Assembly (NCBI GenBank): GCA_003254925.1
Contig: QANZ01028415.1
Location: 124,001-188,000 of the forward strand
Direction of reading: 5' to 3'
Length of the DNA stretch: 64,000 nucleotides
Source: Chamaecrista fasciculata
Taxonomy: Eukaryota; Streptophyta; Magnoliopsida; Fabales; Fabaceae
Each line of letters starts with the position of its first letter. Position 1 is the first letter of the stretch. The translations under genes and the position numbers were made by a program. Shown one piece after another: positions 57,107 through 64,000 of this stretch. A model generated the notes under the pieces. That model worked only from the letters and a program-made list of their open reading frames with translations, had not been told where the DNA came from and did no database searches.

Positions 57107-57521
57107 CACTTTCATTTCATTTTCTTTTATTGATTTATTTATTTATATAGTTTGCCAATTTTGATAGTATAGACTATAGAGGGATTATTCCTTTCTGATC
57201 CGCTTCATTGTTATCAAAATATCTTAGTTTTCGTATATACACGACATTGTACTACCTCAAAAAAACTACTGAGGTTGATATTTTCCTTTTATAGCTGGGC
57301 TGAAATATATATCCATAATTCTCTTCTTGTGGTACTCATATCTATCTTTAGGTCTTTCTTTTTCTTTCTCTTTTATGAGTAATTATATTTTATTCATATA
57401 TATCCTATGGGGGACTCGCAAGAGAGACATGTTTGATGTTCCTCTTTTCAATTTTTTCTTCCATCCTTTCATTTTTGTTTTCTTTTGAAAACGATATATT
57501 ATAGGTAGGTGCTTTTACAAA

Positions 57522-58050
57522 TGTTGGGATATGGGTCCACCCTTGGTGGATTGGACCCAATCAGATTTGATCCAAATAATAATATTTTATTATTATTGAG
57601 AGGATTAATTAATTTAATTAATTAATTATTTTTGTGAGGATCATGAAAGGCAGTTGAGATTTATTTGGGTATGTATCAGAATCTTTTATGATTAAAAGAT
57701 ATCATTCTCATTTGATAAATCTCATTAATATTTTTATTAATATAAAAATATTAATAACCCACACACACGTTGAATAACTTCCATTTATATATGGAAGGTG
57801 GAGAAAAAAGAGGAAGTGAGGTGGTTTTCATTTTCTGCTGAAGTGAGGCAGTTTTCTTTTTTCTAGGAAGAAGAAGGAAGCGTGTGTGAAGGAATAGAAG
57901 AGTAGAAAAATACTCTGGTTCTTGGTCTTAGTTTTGCTCTCTTGGAGAAAGTGTTATTTGCTGTGAAACGTGATTCCGAGTTCGTCATCGTGACCGGTAT
58001 CTCGTGTGGGTATCTCGAATCAACATTCAAGGTACGCCCGAAATCTTTCA
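57522..58050 (+). mobile_element. solo LTR, Copia-like, with candidate 5-bp duplication
   Basis: Starts TGTTGGGATATGG and ends at AATCTTTCA, with ACAAA on both sides (57517-57521, 58051-58055). An alternative end four bases later (CAACA) would invert-match the TGTTG start but loses the duplication. Inside are an AT-rich U3, a TATA-like CATTTATATATGGAAG at about 57782, and a GC-richer end. No primer site or coding region follows, so this is a recombined solo LTR. Confidence 0.6.
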
Positions 58051-58385
58051 ACAAAAATAAAATATAAAAAAAAAATCGAATCCCTTCGTATATATTATTT
58101 TGTCTAGCAAATCTCGCAATTAATTAAGACGTCACATATCACATATCACTGTTGATAAGAACACAAGACTAGAGTCTAAAGTGGCTTTAATTTATTAATC
58201 TTTTATTTCTGTTTTAGTAAAACAATTTCTTATCACAAATTCACTGTTTGGTAATATAATGTATAAACCTTAATTAATTCCATCGTCACCACTTTGCACT
58301 TTGCAAATTTTCAAAGCACACGTCACGTGTCCTGTCATAAGAGGGAAAAATACCCCCACCCCACACATATATATATATATATATA

Positions 58386-58726
58386 CTAGGCTTGGCGTGC
58401 CCTAACGGGCACGTCAATATGCATGTAACGTTTGAATTGATTTAAAATTGAAGATTATATTAAATTTTTATATTGATAAAAGAGTAAGTTTGGGACCAAT
58501 ATGAGAAATTATAAAATATTTAGGACCAATTTGAAATTACTTCATATGGGAAGAGTGAGTGGGGAGAGAGTGGTGGCATTTTTAAATTTTAATTGTTTTT
58601 TGCATTTTTTTAATTCATTTATTTTTTAAAAGAAGTGGGGAGAGTGAGTGAGTGATTTTTTTTCTTTTTTAATTTTTTAATTCACTATTTTTGACCAACC
58701 ATAAGGGGTGGAGCCATATAATATAG
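58386..58726 (-). mobile_element. Helitron-like non-autonomous element, longer copy
   Basis: The 3' hairpin GCGTGCCC-GTTA-GGGCACGC is present (58396-58414 region), with CTAG at 58386-58389 preceded by A. The shared 5' phrase ATATTATATGGCTCCACCCC lies at the right. The interior (about 340 bp) differs from the 180-200-bp copies and contains phrases such as GGGACCAATATGAGAAATT and two GGGGAGAGTG tracts. Confidence 0.6.
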
Positions 58727-59374
58727 TATATAGTATATTCTAAAGCAAAAGTATAAGATCACTTTGTCCATACTCCAATTCATATGGTTGGTTGGATCTT
58801 CTTTCTACGAGTTAATCTATTTGTTTCGTCAATAAATTATAATTTTTTTCAAAGTATCAATAAATTATAATTAATCATGCAAGGTAAGGTCAAACAATCA
58901 AAGTTTTCAACATTTAGAATGAACGTGAACCTAACAAATATTATAATAATCAAATAGCATTTTTTTATTCTTTTAATATAATTGCTTCCGCGCCAACAGC
59001 TTCAATATCCCATAAAGTGATAAAACAAAAACAGCTTCTGCTGAAGATTAGAGTATCAAAGTTTGGTTTAACTGTGCACAAAATTAAAATCAACAGATTA
59101 TTAGTACGAAACTCACTGTATGGACTATGGAGCATGATACCATACACGCTTAATTTGTCCTCAATTTTGTATCTCTTTTCTAATTTATCAGATTTTTTTG
59201 GCTTTGAAAACTGCAGATTGCACCTTCCCAATTTTTAAAGACACTTTTGGACTATATATATCATTCTCACACATTATCTGGGTTGTATTCCTAGTTGTTC
59301 CATCTTGGTATTGGAGTTGGAGGACTTTTCAGGTTTTTTAATTAAAGGTTTGGGCTCCACTTTGGCATCAAATA

Positions 59375-59416
<42 letters not shown>

Positions 59417-59561
59417 TACAAGACTAGATTGGTTCCATTTTGTATTTCAATATTAGGGAATTCCATATAATACTATTTGGTATTGGGATGTGATACTATA
59501 CGCAGTGACTGAGAAAGCAAAAAATAAATTTAAAAAGTGTTGAAGTTTCACTTGCTTGGTT
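58727..59561. other. intergenic, no gene seen
   Basis: AT-rich. A CA/TA microsatellite is at about 59370-59405. Overlapping frames at 58965-59238 on both strands lack motifs. Confidence 0.5.
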
Positions 59562-59733
59562 AAAAGGTTTTTTAACTCTATATATATAATGAGGTAATCC
59601 TCTCTCTGAGAGCTCTTTTAGGGTGAGTTAGGCCTTTCTACATGGTATCATATAAAAGGCTTTCTAACTCTATATATAATGAGACAATCTTCTCTCTTTG
59701 AGAACTCTTTTAGAGTAAGTTAAGCCTTTCTAC
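59562..59733 (+). repeat. tandem duplication of an LTR-end-like unit
   Basis: Two units of about 80-90 bp (59562-59642 and 59653-59733) share AACTCTATATATAATGAG and CTCTTTTAG-GTAAGTTA-type phrases and end in CCTTTCTACA. The first is followed by TGGTATCA, the start of a Copia primer-binding site. This suggests a fragment of an LTR junction rather than a simple satellite. Confidence 0.5.
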
Positions 59734-62700
59734 AAAGAGAGGTAGGAACCAAAAAAATTAATATTTAGCATGGAGAAAAGGAAGGGCGAGAACCACCTTT
59801 CGTCTTTTGGGGATGTAATAGAGGTCTTCCTAGTTTCTATATTTTGTTTCTGCTCTTAATTGTTCTCTCTCATTTTGATTATTATTATTTTTGGTTGTCT
59901 TGTAGATTAGAAAGAGCAGTAAACATCATTTTAGAAATCTATCTATATGGAGGAGCATAAAACGTGTATCAGTACTGTAACAGAATACAATAGAGTAAAG
60001 CCAACAAATTTAGTTCCTCTTCCATCCACTCTAATGATTACTGTGCTATATATACATTTTCATTTTCCCAAGTAATAATGAATCCTAGCAACTGGGATGC
60101 AGATTGATATATGTGAATGAGAAGTAATAGAAGATAATGACAACTCGACAAAGATGTCTTTAAAGAGGCGGGAATAGCTTGAATGTTGCTTCTGCAGAGT
60201 CATGTATCTATTCTCTTGGTTACTTTGGATAATATTTGGCAGGTTAGAAATTATTCACTGGGGCAAATCTCATCCTCATTCCTTGGGTTTGTATCAAGAG
60301 CATTGACGATGCTAACTATCATGTCCTTTGTGTTTATACGTTGTTCATCTATTTCCTAGTGCTATTACTGAAAACTATTGAATCTAATGCAGTACTTGTC
60401 TGAAATGGACTGAGAGTGGTGAGTTGCATCCCTAGGTTTCTGTATCTGATTGAAATTCATTCTGGTAATTATTATATTTATGGTATGTCTTGTTGGACCC
60501 GTCACTGTAAAGTCCTCAATTAATAATTCACATTGAATTCAGGTCTGATTTCACTCACAAAGTTGTATATGTGAATAAATGACGACAAAATTAGTGAGGT
60601 GAAAGGCAGCACTTTCCGCAGATTGTGTCTGCATCTGTTCTAAAATCATTGTGGGTCCCTTCTCACCCATGCCATTTCATACACAAAACTCAAACTCAAA
60701 AGTGGCTTTGCTATTAATTTACCAATCCAAATATGAATATCAATCATATCCTTTCTATCATTATTTCGTTGATTGTTATTCAAAGCTTAATTAATCAATT
60801 AATTAATTAGACAATATTTATCTACTACTGAATTCCAGTTTTGCCCCTAATGGTGGTCCCTGCCTTTTGACACAAAAACACCTTGGGCCCCACACTTTTC
60901 TGAACTCATCAGTACACATTTGCGGGTCCTGACATTCTCATTCCCCACATGTGAGAATGTGATCATTATTTGATAATAATATAACCACTTCATAAATATC
61001 TATGTATGAAAATCCATAGATTTCTTAATTTCTTAACTTGTGCACAAGTCATCAGTTCGGTATTTGTCAGATCAAATTTAAGATCCAATCGATTCAGTTA
61101 AATCTATTCTCTATTGAATAAACGAGGAACGGACAATAAAATATACTTTTCCAATTCATGAGCATAAAAAGTAAAGGATTTACTTGCTTGCAGTGGTGAA
61201 AAGTGCGGAAGATAGAAAAAAAGAAGGGAATATCAGATTAGAAACTTTTGGAGTGATTCATTCGTTCACTTATCTGTTATTTTTGTAGAGGCCCAAATAA
61301 TGTGAAGCAATGTACATCTTCACTTGCCTCCCTCTTGATGTACTGAAAAAGACAACATTTAGTGTCCTTCTTCTGTTTACTTTAACCCAGAGAGATAGAG
61401 AATAAACACATTAAGTAATATATATCATCCTCACTCACACTTCTCACCTCTTGCCTACTTATAATCACTATTCCCATAACAAACTTCTCTTCTCTGCTAC
61501 CTTTTCTATATATTTACTATTTACAATCTTTCATTATTACCTTCCTCAACATCATTCCCTTTGTCTCAATTCTTTTACACAACATTCCATTTTAATCAAT
61601 CAATTCAAAAATATAACTCAATTTCAATTTAGAAAACAACAATTCAAGAATGGACCTTCTTCAACAGTGAAAAGCAGGTACTTGTCTGCACTTCATTTGG
61701 GAACCCTCTGTGCCATAGACATTCTTAGCAAAGCAAAGGGAGGTAAGATGTGTGGTGAAGAATAGTTTTTCCCTTTGATGTAATCTATTACTAAGGTACA
61801 ACCACATTGTAAATATTAAATGGATGAAGAAATTAAGAAGATGCCAAGATGTAAAAGCAGGAAAGAATCCTAATTGGAGGGTCCAGGCCTTTAAGTTTAG
61901 CCTATAGATGAATCGAAGCTGCAGATATTGTCTTCATTGGACAGACATTAAAGGTGAGATTTTTAAAAGGTCATTCAATAGCACAAGTAAAAGCAAGTAA
62001 TGTGAGGGAGTAAAAGCCTTGCCAACAACAATGATGGGAAAAAGGAAGGCTTTGAAAAGGGAGTACATTTAACATTTTCCACTAAACACGTCTTCTTTAA
62101 GTTTTGTGGATATTACATATTAAAAATTTGATCCACCTAAGAGAAAAAATAATAGTGAAGTAAGAAAAGAATCAATCATGTGAGGTTGGACTTTTGAAGT
62201 TGATAGTAGAGTAGAACAGTTGCTTTGGACAAAGGGAAAGGAGCACCGTGGGAAATAAATGGGTAGAAAATTGGGTTCCATTATTTTAATTGGCAATTGG
62301 GTCCATATTGCCATATTATCATGGTAACACAGGAACACCTGGTCATCAATCATTTATAGTGTCATAAATTGGGTTGGTGAATCTGCCAATTAATAAGATA
62401 TAAGATGTGGCTGACCATCACTATTGACTATTGACTATACAACATCATATTATTACCACTTATCTAGACTTCAAGTCTTCAACTACACTTTTTTTTTTTT
62501 TGTGAAATAGTCTTCTTACCTGTGTCTGTCTCACTGGCGCCCAAACTATCTATTTAGAAAGCAGGACCAACACAGAACAATAATGGGATCCTTTCCCTTC
62601 TATATATGATCCATAGATCATCCATTCATTGAGTTGCAACTTGCAATTAAGGAAGAATGAGAGTATGAGGAAATGATATACATCAATTAGTAAACTGAAA

Positions 62701-63540
62701 TTAAGCTTAAGTTGAATGCTGGCCGGTGGAGACGAGTTTTATAAGTCTTCATTTTCCCTCTTTGTTTCCGTTATATTCATGAATCAAAATGAAAAAGAAG
62801 TTAGATATTAGTGATGAGCAGTGAACTTGCAGAATCAGAGAGAGAGAGAGAGAGAGAGAGGAGACATTGTGGTAAGCAAAGGATTCAAAATTGATGATCC
62901 GAAAATATAGGGAAGTAAATGCAATATGCATATCAGTAGATAAGTGAAGAGAAATGAGAAAGAGAGCAAGAAATGAAACAATGAAGTACCTTAGATTTAA
63001 ATGTGTGAAGGGGGTACTGCTGTCCCATCTATGAGTACGAGGGCAGAGTGAAGAAAGGCATTGAATTGAATAGAATGAGGAGCAGAAGCAAATTGAAAGC
63101 AAAGAGTGAAGATGATCAAATTAAAGCTTTTACAAGTAAGTAGGATATTCATAAGAGATCATGAGAAAGAGTTGAGAATTGAGATGAACAAACAAAGAGA
63201 AATGAAATGGTATTACTAGTAGTGGCTTCTAGCATGGAGAAGAAAAGAAAAGAAGAGAGATATTGTTAACTAATTGTTATAAATAATGGAGTTTAGTTTG
63301 GATTAGGATTAGAGAAGACAAGACAAGACAGCAACGTTATCTTAAATAATGGGTTAGAGGGAGTGGGACCCACCCACCCACAAATCACTCTCGGTGTGTA
63401 ATAGTTATATTATTTTTGGTTGGTTCTTTTGCCTGAAGTTCCACGCTAAATGCCTCACATCGCATGAATACATACAAATATACAATACAATACGTTTCAT
63501 GTGGGTCTGTACTGGATTCTCTTTTTAATATAAAGTAAAC
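59734..63540. other. gene-poor region; possible untranslated transcripts only
   Basis: No conserved coding region. The frame 61451-61765 (104 codons) has a biased N-terminal half and no motif. On the minus strand a TATA-like ATTTATAAC (about 63280) precedes a pyrimidine-rich stretch down to about 62700, with an AG/CT microsatellite at 62837-62860. That could be the leader of a non-coding transcript. I looked for common conserved microRNA sequences and recognised none. Confidence 0.35.
62837..62860. repeat. AG microsatellite
   Basis: About twelve AG units, useful as a marker. Located in the putative minus-strand leader described for this region. Confidence 0.85.
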
Positions 63541-63544
63541 ATGT

Positions 63545-63712
63545 AATACAGTCACTGAAAGATACGTTCGTTCACATTGTAGTCCCTGAAAGATATAAAT
63601 GGTAGTTTTAATCCTTGAAAGATACGATCGCCGACACTTTAGTCCCTGAAAGATGTAAATGGTAGTTTTGGTCCTTGAGAGATGCACCGTTTGGACGATA
63701 TAGTTCCTCTGT
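63545..63712. repeat. about 60-bp tandem repeat of GTCCCTGAAAGAT words
   Basis: Two full units and a third partial unit share AGTCCCTGAAAGATRTAAAT and GGTAGTTTTRRTCCTTGA phrases. Such words also occur in the fold-back element at 30909-31151, so this is likely one arm of a related element that has expanded or lost its partner arm. No pairing arm was found before the window edge. Confidence 0.55.
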
Positions 63713-64000
63713 CACCAACAATTAAATATGACTAACGGTACAATTGATTTGGCCGGTTAAACCCTCATGTGGCACGTTAAGTTTGTCTTCAATTAGCCAC
63801 CTATAAGTTTGAGTTGGCAAAGGACCAATGTGGATCAAAATATGTTAGTCCAGGTTTTACATTCAAATATATTAAATCTCTAATAGAAATGTATTTGACT
63901 GTAGTTTGAAAACACCTAAAAGAGAAAACAATATATATAAAAAAATATTTACATAACGTCTTAATAGCTAATAAACTTCTTAGTGTGCTCAATATGCACT

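Noticed and set aside
61451..61765. A 104-codon gene
   Set aside because: Composition is biased by AT-rich leader-like sequence, with no motif or domain; codon use changes half way.
63545..63712. A CRISPR-like array
   Set aside because: Only about 2.5 units, no unique spacers of constant size, and the context is plant nuclear DNA; the words belong to transposon arms.

Overview
The window is nuclear DNA from a flowering plant, most likely a eudicot. It is AT-rich, its genes have many GT-AG introns with T-rich acceptors, and the gene set is plant-specific: a peroxisomal-type long-chain acyl-CoA synthetase, a T-type cyclin, BKI1, a DUF1645 protein, a malectin-like/LRR protein, the ARM-BTB protein ARIA and a plant carboxylesterase. 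The spaces between genes are packed with short non-autonomous transposons. The species cannot be fixed from the sequence. The carboxylesterase resembles legume 2-hydroxyisoflavanone dehydratases, but such relatives also occur outside legumes.

Layout. 1-134 may hold the tail of an unassigned exon. 1599-9993 (minus) is a LACS6/7-type acyl-CoA synthetase with 22 recognised exons; its first exon, expected to carry the PTS2 signal, is not visible and may lie in the assembly gap at 10586-10657. 12175-16668 (minus) is a cyclin T with six coding exons. 17-21 kb is transposon-rich. 21482-22486 (plus) is an intronless BKI1. 22.5-34 kb is a long gene-poor stretch with Helitron-like elements, a Mutator-type MITE, a tRNA-derived SINE, a GACACGG-rich element and an 859-base gap. 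34535-35254 (plus) is a DUF1645 protein. 36856-40021 (minus) is a secreted malectin-like/LRR protein with nine exons and no kinase. 40.9-44.8 kb is a cluster of inverted-repeat elements, one of which carries a plant gene fragment. 45149-51248 (plus) is ARIA with 19 exons. 53382-54374 (plus) is an intronless carboxylesterase. 54.9-64 kb is intergenic, with LTR and hAT-like remnants and no gene I can support.

The genes do not form a cluster or pathway. BKI1 is a brassinosteroid-signalling inhibitor, ARIA belongs to abscisic-acid signalling, cyclin T acts in transcription elongation and LACS6/7 in fatty-acid beta-oxidation; their proximity looks ordinary. I found no CRISPR array, operon or defence system. 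The most notable content is the transposon layer. A long inverted-repeat element with a captured coding fragment at 43295-44469 has a fragment-free relative at 20575-21162. Several elements have interiors built from one short iterated word. A family of short Helitron-like elements all lies in one orientation. In ARIA, the first intron is a stop-free multiple of three.
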